A stretch of DNA of 64,000 nucleotides, taken from contig JAQGKC010000144.1 of NCBI GenBank assembly GCA_028290305.1, forward strand, positions 11,766-75,765, read 5' to 3'. The stretch's first letter is position 1. Each line of letters opens with the position of its first letter. The notes under the pieces are model-generated. The model was not told where the DNA came from, did not search any database, and saw only the letters and a list, made by a program, of their open reading frames with translations. The stretch is from Bradyrhizobium sp. (lineage in GTDB: Bacteria > Pseudomonadota > Alphaproteobacteria > Rhizobiales > Xanthobacteraceae). The position numbers were made by a program, and so were the translations under genes. Positions 37,922 to 46,954 of the stretch are shown piece by piece.

Positions 37922-39745
37922 CTATTTAACGCCGCGCTGCTGGATTTGCTGCTCGATCATCCTGTTCAAGCCACCGCGAATCCGATCGAGATCCAATCCC
38001 TCCGTCAACGCCTTCTTCTGCTTGATGGTGTCCATGGTGCTTTCCATGATGTTTGCGGGGTTGAAGCTCGGCGGGAACGAGCGTGGCGGGAAGTCCTTGA
38101 ATGTCGCCACGAACTGGAAAACTTCGTCCATCGCGCCGTAGACCTGCCCGACGTGGTTCAGATTCCAGTCCCAGAAGGTGTTGGACGTGATATCGGCTCG
38201 CTCGAACGGGTCCTGCATCAGGTTGAATATCTTCTGCAGGCGGAGTGTCGTGAAGGGCTCGGCCCAAAGGCCCATGGTGCCTTCCTTGCGCTGCTCCGAG
38301 AAGACGTACTTGTAGTCGCCCTGCCGGTAGCCGACGAGCAAACCGTCGTCGTCGGAGTAGAAGAACTTGTCGCGGGCGCTCTTCGTCCCGTTGTTATTCG
38401 CAGCGGTGCCGCTCACGTTGCGCAGGAACGCGGACTGGTCGTAACCGTCGAGATGGACCTTGTAGCTGATCCCGTTGGCGGTGTAGCCAGACTTGAGCTT
38501 GTTGACGATGTCCGGCTCGCCGGCGATCGCACAGAGCGTCGGGATCCAGTCGTTGTGACTCATGATCTCGTTGGTGACCGTACCGGGCTTGATTGCGGCC
38601 GGCCAGCGCATCAGACATGGCACCCGGAAGGCGCCTTCCCAATTGGTGTTCTTCTCGGAGCGGAACCAGGTCATGGCGCCGTCCGGCCAAGAGTTCATAT
38701 GCGGCCCATTGTCACTGGAGTAGACGACGATGGTGTCATTCGCGATGCCCATATCGTCCAGGGCCTTGAGCAAGGCGCCGATGGTGTCGTCGTGTTCCAG
38801 CATGCCGTCGACGTACTCGCTGTCACCGTGAGTGTAACGGCCACGATGGTCGGTACGGACGTGCGTGCGCAGGTGCATGCGCGTCGCATTGAACCAGCAG
38901 AAGAAGGGCTTGCCCGCCGTTTGTTGCCGCTTCATGAAGTCGATGGCAGCGCTTGACGTCTCGTCGTCGATGGTTTCCATCCGTTTCTTGGTGAGCGCCC
39001 CGGTGTCCTCAATGGTCTGCTTGCCGATCTTGCCGAAGCGCGGGTCGACCGTCGAATCGTCGCGATCGGTCGCCTTGCACTTCAAGACGCCGCGTGGACC
39101 AAATTTAGCTCGGTACCCCGGGTCCTTTGGATAGTCCGGTAATTCCGGCTCCTCCTCGGCGTTGAGATGGTAGAGGTTGCCGAAGAACTCGTCGAAGCCA
39201 TTCACGGTCGGCAGCGATTCGTTGCGATCGCCGACGTGGTTCTTGCCGAACTGTCCCGTGCCATAGCCAAGGTTCTTGAGCAGGCCGCCGATCGAGGGAT
39301 CCAACTGGCTCATGCCCATCGGAGCGCCGGGGAAGCCGACTTTGGTGAGGCCCGAGCGGATGCCGTGCTGACCGGTGAGGAACGCCGCGCGGCCGGCGGT
39401 GCACGACTGCTCGCCATAATAGTGGAGGAACTTGATGCCTTCGCGGCCGATGCGATCGATGTTCGGTGTCTCGTAGCCCATCAGGCCGTTGGAATAGGCG
39501 CTGATGTTCGCGACGCCGATATCGTCACCCCAGATAACGACGATGTTGGGTTTGCGACCTGACGGGGCTGCAACCTGCGGCGCCTGCTGTGCCTGTGCGA
39601 CCTGGCTGCGATCGACGGTACTGATAGCGGTCGCCGCTGCAAGAGAGGTTCCCGCCAGCAGGATGTTACGGCGGCTTAGTCTGCCATTGTGCAGTTGCTT
39701 TGTGGTTTCTTCGGCCTGTCCTTTATCCTTAGTGTCGCCGGGCAT
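37922..39745 (-). CDS. Tat-exported arylsulfatase (type I sulfatase)
   Basis: 607 aa from ATG 39745 (AAGGAG 9 nt upstream). The twin-arginine signal is GRLSRRNILLAGTSLAAATA (about residues 21-40). The alkaline-phosphatase-like sulfatase fold starts at KPNIVVIWGDDIG, with the two metal aspartates. The formylglycine motif reads SCTAGRAAFLTGQ (CxAxR variant of CxPxR), so it needs oxidation of its Cys by a formylglycine-generating enzyme. VYSSDNGPHMNSWPDG carries the late Asp-Asn pair. The gene 33 bp upstream encodes an FGE-like enzyme but is frameshifted. Sulfatases of this size act on aryl or alkyl sulfate esters; the substrate is unknown. Confidence 0.93.
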   Translation of the reverse strand: MPGDTKDKGQAEETTKQLHNGRLSRRNILLAGTSLAAATAISTVDRSQVAQAQQAPQVAAPSGRKPNIVVIWGDDIGVANISAYSNGLMGYETPNIDRIGREGIKFLHYYGEQSCTAGRAAFLTGQHGIRSGLTKVGFPGAPMGMSQLDPSIGGLLKNLGYGTGQFGKNHVGDRNESLPTVNGFDEFFGNLYHLNAEEEPELPDYPKDPGYRAKFGPRGVLKCKATDRDDSTVDPRFGKIGKQTIEDTGALTKKRMETIDDETSSAAIDFMKRQQTAGKPFFCWFNATRMHLRTHVRTDHRGRYTHGDSEYVDGMLEHDDTIGALLKALDDMGIANDTIVVYSSDNGPHMNSWPDGAMTWFRSEKNTNWEGAFRVPCLMRWPAAIKPGTVTNEIMSHNDWIPTLCAIAGEPDIVNKLKSGYTANGISYKVHLDGYDQSAFLRNVSGTAANNNGTKSARDKFFYSDDDGLLVGYRQGDYKYVFSEQRKEGTMGLWAEPFTTLRLQKIFNLMQDPFERADITSNTFWDWNLNHVGQVYGAMDEVFQFVATFKDFPPRSFPPSFNPANIMESTMDTIKQKKALTEGLDLDRIRGGLNRMIEQQIQQRGVK

Positions 39746-39778
39746 TTTGGGCTCCTTCTTCACTACGAGGACTGACAA

Positions 39779-40764
39779 CTATTCCGCGGCCGGTGTCCTC
39801 CTTACGCAGCGGAATCCGACATGGCTGGTCGAAGTGTCGACGGCCTCGGCGTGCCGCGCGGCCGGCCGGTAGCGACGGCAGTAATTCGGCGCACAGAGAT
39901 GCGACCCGCCCTTCAGTACTTTCCGCGGAATTCTGATGTTCGGCAGCCCAGGATCGTAGCTGCCTTCCTCGCGCCCGCCGCGAGGGTTTTCGGGAATGCA
40001 GCACGCCTTCGGCGCATCAGCCTCGTGCTTCGGCGCATACCAGTCCGCCGTCCACTCCCAGACATTGCCGATCATGTCGTGGAGGTCGTAGCCGTTCGGC
40101 GCGAAGGCGCTCACCGGCGACGTGCGCGCATATCCGTCCTGATTGAGATTTTGTGAAAATTGCCCTGCCACGTATTGGCCATGTGCACGCCGCCGGGCGT
40201 GAATTCGTCGCCCCAAGCGAACTCGGCCCCATCGAGACCTCCGCGCGCCGCGAATTCCCATTCGGCTTCGGTCGGAATATCCTTCCCCGCCCACCGCGCA
40301 TAGGCGAGTGCATCGGAAAAGGAGACGTGCACCACCGGATGATCGTCCGATGTATTGATGTTGCTCTTGGGACCGTACGGATGGCGCCAGTCCGCAGCCT
40401 TCATGAACGACCACCACTGGCTCCAGTCGTGCAGATCGAAGGTGGATGGTGGCCGCACGAACACAAGAGAGCCGGCGTAGAGCATGTGCGACAATGCGCC
40501 GGGGTAGTCTTTCGGATCTGGCAGGATTTCCGCCGTCGTGACGTGACCGGTCGCCTTGACGAACTGCTTGAACCGGCGGTTCGTAACCGGCGTGCGGTCG
40601 ATCCAGAAGCCATCGACCGTCACGCGATGAACCGGCGCCTCTTCGGGGTAATGATGGTCGGAGCCCATGCGGAACGTTCCGCCGGGAATCCAAACCATGT
40701 CGCTGGTCCGGCTATCTTCCGATGGCCGATCGCTTCGTTCGATGTCGGTACGCAGCATCATCAT
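39779..40764 (-). pseudogene. Formylglycine-generating enzyme (SUMF1/FGE family), frameshifted
   Basis: FGE-sulfatase domain protein in two overlapping frames. The N-terminal half runs from 40764 (DMVWIPGGTFRMGSDHHYPE ... TEAEWEFAARGG). Near 40154 one base, probably a C in TTTTCCACAAAA, is missing, turning NFPQNLNQDGY into another frame. The correct frame resumes immediately (QNLNQDGYARTSPVSAF, GNVWEWTADWY) and ends at 39779 with the catalytic pair CAPNYC in GGSHLCAPNYCRRYRPAARH. A truncated product would lack both catalytic cysteines. The gene sits directly upstream of the sulfatase it should activate. Confidence 0.85.
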
Positions 40765-40785
40765 GACGCCAACTCCAGGCGTGGG

Positions 40786-40887
40786 CTACTGCGGACAGAC
40801 GTCCCAGAACCCCTGCGTTCGGCCTGGATCGGTGTAGTACCAGCAGTAGCCCGCGACGAGAACAAGACTCATCATTGCCGATTGCAT
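40786..40887 (-). CDS. Possible small membrane-associated protein
   Basis: 33-codon open frame, 21 bp upstream of the FGE gene on the same strand. It has a hydrophobic start (MQSAMMSLVLVAGYCWYY) and an aromatic-rich tail (TQGFWDVCPQ). The composition is unusual for random DNA, but no ribosome binding site stands out and no family is recognised. It could equally be the leftover 3' end of a lost gene. Confidence 0.3.
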   Translation of the reverse strand: MQSAMMSLVLVAGYCWYYTDPGRTQGFWDVCPQ

Positions 40888-41327
40888 GTCCAAGCCCTTT
40901 CATGTTTGACGCCGCTTCGTTGATCCGTGCGGCGATGATATCGGTCAGCACCTCTTCCCTAATTGATCCCCCGTCTTCGAACAGACTCATTCAGTCAATT
41001 CAGCGCGTCAACCCAAGATTGATCGAAAATCCAAGCGGATTTCAGGGCAGCGCGATGAACGAGTCGTGCTTAACACGGAGGTTATTCTTACCCGGTCGGT
41101 GAATGATGCTGCGGATTCATCAATCATTTCCATCACACGCGCGCGGTTTTGTCGGACAGTTTAGCTAAAAATATTTTTGGATGCGCCGACGACGATTGCC
41201 CGTGCGTGTTTTGACGCGCGCGCATTGGTCGCACTGTGAATTCAATTGTCATCGCGTCGAGATTGCGCACAGACTCGTGCGATTCTGATTTGCGGTCGTT
41301 CGTACTTCTTCAGTGGAGCTCGACGCG
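40888..41327. other. AT-richer divergent intergenic region
   Basis: It separates the minus-strand FGE-sulfatase unit from the plus-strand outer-membrane protein gene. It is noticeably AT-richer than its surroundings (for example TAGCTAAAAATATTTTTGG near 41164) and should contain both promoters. No gene or clear operator was found. Confidence 0.4.
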
Positions 41328-41819
41328 ATGCGACATAGTTGCGCGATAGCTTTCGTTGTCGGCGCGCTATTGTTTGCGCATCGAGGCCCGGCGAAAGCCG
41401 CCGAAAGCGGCGTTGGCGATTATTTGCTGGGTTCACGTGGGGTCGGTGCTGGCATCACACCACCGCCCAGCGTCTACTTTCAGGATGACACATATTTCTA
41501 CAGTGGGAAGATCGGCGGCGGACGTACATTCCCGACGGGAGGCCTGCTGGTCGCAAACGTCTCCGCGCAGAGCTGGATCAATCTTCCGACGACACTATGG
41601 ATAACGCCTGCGAAGATATTGGGCGGGGATCTCGGGTTCTCGCTCACGACCCCGTTTGGCGAGCCGCGCGTCAATGCAAGCCATCTCGTGAATTCGGTGC
41701 GGTTCGACGTGCAGAACCGCCCAGAGGGGACCGCGGGCTATTTCACGGTGTCGCTTCCTATCGGACTCGACACAAACGCCCAGATTGAAGCGGGCAAGGC
41801 AATCAAAGCCAAATTCTAG
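41328..41819 (+). CDS. SphA-family outer-membrane protein with apparent internal deletion
   Basis: 163 aa from ATG 41328 (GGAG 10 nt upstream), with a signal peptide cleaved near AKAA|ES. The N-terminal half (GVGDYLLGSRGVGAGITPPP ... INLPTTLWITPAKILGG) matches SphA/MetA-pathway phenol-degradation outer-membrane proteins (COG4313), which are normally about 300 aa. The last 40 residues (VRFDVQNRPEGTAGYFTVSL) match the family's C-terminal strand. Roughly 130-150 residues of the barrel are missing between them, with the frame kept. The shortened protein can hardly form the usual barrel. It could be annotated as an in-frame pseudogene. Confidence 0.7.
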   Translation: MRHSCAIAFVVGALLFAHRGPAKAAESGVGDYLLGSRGVGAGITPPPSVYFQDDTYFYSGKIGGGRTFPTGGLLVANVSAQSWINLPTTLWITPAKILGGDLGFSLTTPFGEPRVNASHLVNSVRFDVQNRPEGTAGYFTVSLPIGLDTNAQIEAGKAIKAKF

Positions 41820-42141
41820 CGCTGCCTGATTTCGAAACTCTAGCCGTCGGGCGGGCTGATCTTCGGGAATGAAACCGAAACGGTATGCACCAATGGCCCG
41901 CCTCCGGGGTTGGTAAACCAAACGTTAAGCAGCGACCGCCGCCCGCGATAACGTGCGGCCGCCGAAGGCGCCGATTCTTCGGCAAAATTCAGTAACTACG
42001 CCGTGGATGCGTCGAACCACGCTAAATCTGGCGAAGATGTCGCAGATTTTACGAAGCAGGCGCTTCATCGGTTTAACCGTTTGTGCAGCCACGGCCTGCA
42101 TAGTCCAACTAAAGTGACGCGTATCGGCGCGAATTCATAAA
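41820..42141. other. Intergenic region with a degraded C-terminal coding remnant
   Basis: On the minus strand, from about 41960 down to a TAG at 41839-41842, one frame reads RRSLLNVWFTNPGGGPLVHT and on to ISPPDG. It looks like the end of an enzyme (the RRxLLxxW pattern is reminiscent of TauD-type dioxygenases), but there is no upstream gene. Nothing else is recognised. No ribosome binding site precedes the HerA-like ATG. Confidence 0.3.
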
Positions 42142-43896
42142 ATGACAGGCTTAACTACCGTGACATCCTTCGGACGCGTGATTTCGGTACGTGGATCCCT
42201 CGCCCGCGTCGGACTTGTGGCGGCCAGCCAGCTCGGCCTCTCGGCAATAAGGGCCACCGTCGGCCGGTTCGTCAGCATCCGCTGCGCAAATTCCACCATC
42301 GTCGCCATGATCACGGAAGTTTCCTGCGAGGATTTGCCGACCTCCGACATCTACATCGCCAGTGCGTCGGTCGATCTGCTCGGCGAAATCCTCGGTGGAC
42401 CGGAACGCCCCAAATTCCAGCGCGGCGTCACCAACTATCCAACGATCGGCGATGCTGTCGACCTGATCACCAATCAGGAACTGCGCACGGTTTATGCGCC
42501 GACCGGATCGGATCAGATCAATGTCGGGACGCTGCAGCAGGATCCGTCCGTCATCGCCTATGTCGATGTCGAGGAGATGCTCTCCAAGCACTTCGCGGTG
42601 CTCGGCTCTACCGGCGTCGGCAAGTCGAGCGGCGTGTCGCTGCTGTTGAACGAAATTCTCAAGTCACGACCGAACCTGCGGATTTTCCTGCTCGACGTTC
42701 ATAACGAGTACGGCCGCTGTTTCGGCGATCGCGCGCTTGTTCTCAATCCGCGCAATCTGAAGCTGCCGTTCTGGCTGTTCAATTTCGAGGAGATCGTCGA
42801 TGTGCTGTTCGCCGGACGGCCTGGCGTGCCCGAGGAACTCGACATCCTGGCCGAGGTCATTCCGGTGGCGAAGGGAATTTATACGCAGTACCAGAACGCC
42901 GATCGGGTCGGGTTGAAGCGCATCGATCCAAAGGCGATCGGCTATACCATCGACACGCCGGTTCCCTATCGGCTGGTCGATCTGATTTCGCTGATCGACG
43001 AGCGCATGGGCAAACTCGAGAACCGTTCGTCGCGCATCATCTATCACAAGCTGATCTCACGCATCGAAACCGTGCGCAACGATCCGCGTTACGCGTTCAT
43101 GTTCGATAACGCCAATGTCGGCGGCGACACCATGGCGGAAGTCATCAGCCATCTGTTCCGACTACCGGCCAACGGCAGGCCGATGACCATCATGCAGCTT
43201 GCCGGCTTCCCCGCCGAAGTCGTCGATTCCGTGGTGTCGGTGCTGTGCCGGATGGCGTTTGATTTCGGCCTGTGGAGCGACGGCGTTTCGCCGTTGTTGT
43301 TCGTCTGCGAAGAGGCCCATCGCTACGCCTCCGCCGATCGCAACATCGGCTTCGGACCGACCCGCAAGGCGGTCTCGCGTATCGCCAAGGAAGGCCGCAA
43401 ATACGGCGTCTATCTCGGCCTCGTCACGCAGCGGCCGGCCGAACTCGACGCCACCATCATTTCCCAGTGCAACACGCTGTTTGCGATGCGCCTCGCCAAC
43501 GAGCGCGACCAGGCGCTGTTGCGTTCGGCAGTCTCGGACGCCGCGGCAAACCTGCTGTCGTTCGTCCCCTCGCTCGGCACCCGCGAAGTGCTTGCTTTCG
43601 GCGAGGGCGTGGCGCTTCCGACCCGGCTGCGCTTCAAGGAAGTGCCGGTCCACCAATTGCCGCGCAGCGAAGCCACCATTTCGACAGTGCCGTCGGTCGC
43701 CGCCGGCCACGATATGCATTTCGTCAGCGCCGTACTCGAGCGTTGGCGCGGAGCCACCTCGCATCGCGATGTTCCCAACGATCCCACCATTAACGAACGC
43801 CCCGCAGCACGCACGATGGTGGAAGCGCCGATGCTGCAGCCCTCACTGGGTCTCGATCCCGACCGTTTTTCGCTGCTGAAAAAGCCGCTGCGCTGA
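42142..43896 (+). CDS. HerA-like ATP-binding protein (DUF87, HAS-barrel)
   Basis: 584-residue FtsK/HerA-superfamily ATPase. An N-terminal HAS-barrel (VTSFGRVISVRGSLARVGL) precedes the P-loop HFAVLGSTGVGKSSGVSLLL (about residues 149-168). Walker B lies in PLLFVCEEAHRYASAD, and the arginine-finger region around SRIAKEGRKYGVYLGLVTQR ends in QRPAELD, typical of HerA. HerA proteins form hexameric translocases working with the nuclease NurA or Sir2/DUF4297 partners. No such partner gene is adjacent here, so a solitary housekeeping role is more likely than a defence role. Confidence 0.88.
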   Translation: MTGLTTVTSFGRVISVRGSLARVGLVAASQLGLSAIRATVGRFVSIRCANSTIVAMITEVSCEDLPTSDIYIASASVDLLGEILGGPERPKFQRGVTNYPTIGDAVDLITNQELRTVYAPTGSDQINVGTLQQDPSVIAYVDVEEMLSKHFAVLGSTGVGKSSGVSLLLNEILKSRPNLRIFLLDVHNEYGRCFGDRALVLNPRNLKLPFWLFNFEEIVDVLFAGRPGVPEELDILAEVIPVAKGIYTQYQNADRVGLKRIDPKAIGYTIDTPVPYRLVDLISLIDERMGKLENRSSRIIYHKLISRIETVRNDPRYAFMFDNANVGGDTMAEVISHLFRLPANGRPMTIMQLAGFPAEVVDSVVSVLCRMAFDFGLWSDGVSPLLFVCEEAHRYASADRNIGFGPTRKAVSRIAKEGRKYGVYLGLVTQRPAELDATIISQCNTLFAMRLANERDQALLRSAVSDAAANLLSFVPSLGTREVLAFGEGVALPTRLRFKEVPVHQLPRSEATISTVPSVAAGHDMHFVSAVLERWRGATSHRDVPNDPTINERPAARTMVEAPMLQPSLGLDPDRFSLLKKPLR

Positions 43897-44003
43897 CGGT
43901 TTAGAGCCGGCGTGACACCTCACGCCGGCGTGGTTTGCGGGCGTGCGGCCATCGACTATGGTCTCGCTCGACCGCATCACGCGGTGTGAGCTGGAACCTC
44001 TCC

Positions 44004-44579
44004 ATGACGCAAACCATCAAACGCTTCCCGACGCCCGCCATCGACAAGCTGCCGGAGGACATCCGCACCCGCCTCCTCGCGGTGCAGGAGAAGTCCGGCT
44101 TCGTTCCGAATGTGTTCCTGACGCTGGCCTATCGGCCTGATGAATTTCGCGCGTTCTTTGCCTATCACGATGCCCTGATGGACAAGGACGGCGGCCTTAC
44201 CAAGGCCGAACGCGAGATGATCGTGGTTGCGACCAGCAGCGCCAATCAATGCCATTATTGCGTGATCGCGCATGGCGCGATCCTGCGCATCCGCGCGAAG
44301 AACCCGCAGATCGCCGATCAGATCGCCATCAACTACCGCAAGGCGGATATCACGCCTCGCCAGCGTGCCATGCTCGACTTCGCCATGAAGGTCAGCACCG
44401 AAGCGCACAAGATTTCCGAACAGGATTTCACCGATATCGCCAGCCACGGTTTCACCGACGACGACGTTTGGGACATCGCCGCGATCTCGGCGTTCTTCGC
44501 ACTGTCGAACCGCATGGCCAACGTCACCGCCATGCGCCCGAACGACGAATTCTACATGATGGGGCGCTTGCCGAAATAA
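44004..44579 (+). CDS. Peroxidase-related / alkylhydroperoxidase AhpD-like protein
   Basis: 191 aa from ATG 44004; the in-frame extension from 43935 has no support. The carboxymuconolactone-decarboxylase/AhpD fold is marked by the redox CxxC with downstream His in SANQCHYCVIAHGAILR (about residues 75-91) and by FVPNVFLTLAYRPDEFRAFF (about 29-48), typical of uncharacterised peroxidase-related enzymes. It probably reduces peroxides with a dedicated thiol donor. It ends 24 bp before a strong hairpin terminator. Confidence 0.88.
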   Translation: MTQTIKRFPTPAIDKLPEDIRTRLLAVQEKSGFVPNVFLTLAYRPDEFRAFFAYHDALMDKDGGLTKAEREMIVVATSSANQCHYCVIAHGAILRIRAKNPQIADQIAINYRKADITPRQRAMLDFAMKVSTEAHKISEQDFTDIASHGFTDDDVWDIAAISAFFALSNRMANVTAMRPNDEFYMMGRLPK

Positions 44580-44603
44580 GCTGCCGGCTTCGGACAGGCG
44601 CCT

Positions 44604-44650
44604 CTAGAGCCTCCGTTCCGATTGAATCGGAACGGAGGCTCTAGTTTTTA
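44604..44650 (+). terminator. Perfect 19-bp inverted repeat followed by T-run
   Basis: CTAGAGCCTCCGTTCCGAT and its exact reverse complement are separated by TGA (44604-44644), followed by TTTTTATTTT. It should act as a rho-independent terminator for the AhpD-like gene. It is also the left part of a dispersed repeat. Confidence 0.88.
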
Positions 44651-44705
44651 TTTTGACGCGTTTTCTTCACGCGAACCGGTATCCACTTCGCTGGAAAACG
44701 CTCTA
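44604..44705. repeat. Dispersed intergenic palindromic element of Bradyrhizobium type
   Basis: The hairpin is followed by TTTTGACGCGTTTTCTTCACGC..ACCGGTATCCACTTCGCT..AAAACGCTCTA. I recognise this tail as a short interspersed element scattered through Bradyrhizobium and Rhodopseudomonas genomes. Its end supplies the TAG stop codon of the convergent ParB-like gene (44703-44705), so insertion may have reset that gene's C-terminus. Confidence 0.7.
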
Positions 44706-45329
44706 ATCGTCCGACGCCGGTCCGCACCAGCCGGGCAAATAGATCGCGTCCTTGCTCTTGGCCAGGCCAATCGCTTTCTCGATGGCCTTCTCGAAATTGG
44801 CGTCCACGCTCTTGCGGGGCATTTTCCGGCGCAGGAAATCGGCCCACAGGAATTCGCTGAACGGCGTAGTGTCCTTGGCAAAGCCGCCGACGCGCCGCAA
44901 TTCACCGGCGAGGCTGCGGAACGGGTCGTCTTTGAGGGCCGTCACCGATTTCGGAAGGTCTTTGAAATGGCGGCGTTCGCCCTTGGCGTCGTATGGATAG
45001 ACCCACCGTTTATTATCCATCACACCCCAGAACGCGTCCCATTCTACCATGCTGAGATCGCCGATGACGGTGACGAGAATATCTTTCACGCCCTCATCGT
45101 GAAGCGCGCGCGCCAGATGATGATGATCGACCACATAGTAGCGCGTGTCGGGCCCCAGAACGACCGGGATCATGTGCTTGCCCAGCAGCTCCGCCTGCTT
45201 TTTCGTTGATTTGTGTTCTCGCCAGCGCTTGCGCTTTTCCTTGACCTCTCTCATTCCAACGGTCATCTGGGTCGGACGCAGCGAGAGGATTGGAATCGGC
45301 TGCAAGAGCGGTTCGCGCGTGTTCGCCAT
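44703..45329 (-). CDS. ParB-like (ParBc_2) nuclease-domain protein
   Basis: 208 aa from ATG 45329. The ParB/Srx-like fold is visible: IPILSLRPTQMTVGMREV near the N-terminus, then the substrate-pocket region VVLGPDTRYYVVDHHHLARA (about residues 55-74). The C-terminal half has DAFWGVMDNKRWVYPYDAKG and DFLRRKMPRKS. This is the stand-alone ParBc_2/DUF group, not the chromosome-partitioning ParB (no HTH). These proteins may be nucleotide hydrolases or nucleases; function is unproven. It is divergent from a KirBac channel gene 110 bp away. Confidence 0.85.
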   Translation of the reverse strand: MANTREPLLQPIPILSLRPTQMTVGMREVKEKRKRWREHKSTKKQAELLGKHMIPVVLGPDTRYYVVDHHHLARALHDEGVKDILVTVIGDLSMVEWDAFWGVMDNKRWVYPYDAKGERRHFKDLPKSVTALKDDPFRSLAGELRRVGGFAKDTTPFSEFLWADFLRRKMPRKSVDANFEKAIEKAIGLAKSKDAIYLPGWCGPASDD

Positions 45330-45439
45330 AACTTGAAACCCCCATGTCTGACGGGCACCCCCCCTGAAGTTAGACCGATTATGGCATGGTGGCGCAGGCA
45401 ATTAAATACCTTTGCGCCGGAGCCAAGAGATTTGGAAAG

Positions 45440-46327
45440 ATGACCAAAAGCCGGAGCGAGCGAACATCGAAGGCGCAGGTCGTTCGATTTGGCGGTCGCG
45501 AAATCATCATCACGGAAGGCCTTCATCTCAGTTTTTGGGCCGACATCAGCCACCGCTGCATGACGGCCTCATGGCCGGCTTTCATCAGTGGAGCCGCGCT
45601 GGTGTTTATCGCCTTCAACGCGTTTTTCGCATTGTTCTACTGGATCGGAAATCAGCCGATCGCCAACGTGCCCGGCGGCGCTTACATCGACTATCTCTAT
45701 TTCAGCATCGAGACGCTTTCGACCGCCGGTTACGGCGACATGCATCCGCAGACCCACTACGGCCATTTCATCGCAACGGTGGAGCTGTTCACGGGCATCT
45801 TTTCGATGTCGTTGATGACCGGGTTGATCTTCGCCCGGTTCTCGCGGCCAAACGCGCGGTTGCTGTTCGCCGATCACCCCGTTATTTCAAGCCATGAGGG
45901 CAAGCCGACCTTGATGCTCCGCCTCGCCAACGAACGTCACAACGTCATCGGCAATGCCACCGCCAGGTTGTGGTTGCTCAAGAACATCGTCAGCATGGAA
46001 GGCCAGACGCTTCGGAGGTTCTACGAACTGCCGCTGATGCGCAATGAACACCCCGCGCTGGCGTTGAGCTGGACGCTCTACCATGTCCTCGATGAGGAAA
46101 GCCCGCTTTACGGACTCAATGCCGAAGACCTCGATGCATTAGACGTTTCGCTGGTCGTGGTGGTGTCCGGATATGATGTTGTTGCAGCGCAAACAGTTCA
46201 CGCAAGAAGGTCCTACAATCATTCCGACATCCGTTTTGGACAGCGCTACGCGGATATCCTCGGCACCTCGGAAGACGGCCGGATCAGATTGGACTACGGC
46301 AGGTTCCATGACACCCTTCAGGAATAG
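45440..46327 (+). CDS. Inward rectifier potassium channel (KirBac type)
   Basis: 295 aa from ATG 45440 (45386 is an alternative start). Two transmembrane helices flank a pore helix: TM1 about FISGAALVFIAFNAFFALFY, filter STAGYGDMHPQ (TxGYGD), TM2 about HFIATVELFTGIFSMSLMTG. The cytoplasmic immunoglobulin-like Kir domain follows (ARLLFADHPVIS ... PTLMLRLANERHN, SWTLYHVLDEESPLYG). This is the two-TM architecture of KirBac1/3 channels. The tetramer would conduct K+ across the inner membrane, gated by lipids or pH. Two Kup transporters lie 10 kb downstream. Confidence 0.93.
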   Translation: MTKSRSERTSKAQVVRFGGREIIITEGLHLSFWADISHRCMTASWPAFISGAALVFIAFNAFFALFYWIGNQPIANVPGGAYIDYLYFSIETLSTAGYGDMHPQTHYGHFIATVELFTGIFSMSLMTGLIFARFSRPNARLLFADHPVISSHEGKPTLMLRLANERHNVIGNATARLWLLKNIVSMEGQTLRRFYELPLMRNEHPALALSWTLYHVLDEESPLYGLNAEDLDALDVSLVVVVSGYDVVAAQTVHARRSYNHSDIRFGQRYADILGTSEDGRIRLDYGRFHDTLQE

Positions 46328-46415
46328 GTTATCGCATCCGTGCCATGTCAACATTTTCTGGGACACCCGTCGCGAGCGTGCTAATTAAGATCAGGTTGTC
46401 CCGGAACTGGCAGCA

Positions 46416-46763
46416 GTGAAAACCCAGCGGCCCATACCGACGGAAGAAGAGCATCGTGTGCTCCAATTTCGACCGCGCGCCTCGACTCACACGCCGGCTT
46501 GGCGGAGAGACCTGGACGTGCAGGCTCGGCAGGAGGACACCCAGCAAGAGCCGAATGATCTGTCGCGCTATGAGCGGCCCCGCGACGAACCCGACGATTT
46601 TCGCCATCGCATGCTGGCAAACATTGCAGCCTTTGCGTTCACCGTCGCCCTGACGGCTATCGGGATATGGCTCGCCATGAGCATCGCGGACCTGCGCCGG
46701 ACCCAGGATTGCGTGCTGATGGGACGGCGCGACTGCGTGCGCATTACCACCCCGTCGATCTAG
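46416..46763 (+). CDS. Small single-pass membrane hypothetical protein
   Basis: 115 aa, GTG start. A charged N-terminal half (QARQEDTQQEPNDLSRYERP) precedes one transmembrane segment (ANIAAFAFTVALTAIGIWLA, about residues 68-87). A short periplasmic tail has two cysteines (DCVLMGRRDC) that could form a disulfide. Bradyrhizobium genomes contain many small proteins of this design (TM followed by TQDCxxxGRRNC). The function is unknown. Confidence 0.7.
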   Translation: MKTQRPIPTEEEHRVLQFRPRASTHTPAWRRDLDVQARQEDTQQEPNDLSRYERPRDEPDDFRHRMLANIAAFAFTVALTAIGIWLAMSIADLRRTQDCVLMGRRDCVRITTPSI

Positions 46764-46954
46764 CGTTTTCAAGGCCGGGACGGCTCCCGCTCCCCAGATC
46801 CGATCCTGCCGGCGACACCCGCCTCCATTGAACTCGGAGCGGCGCTCCGATATACGGGCACTCGACTCCGGGTGGCGGATAGGGCATTCCGGGACACTGC
46901 ACCCGTCTGCCAAGCGGTTCCTGAATTTATCTTCAATATATCAAAGGCTTAGTG

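Noticed and set aside
42142..43896. HerA-like ATPase as part of a phage defence system
   Set aside because: No NurA, Sir2, DUF4297 or other effector gene is adjacent; flanking genes are ordinary.
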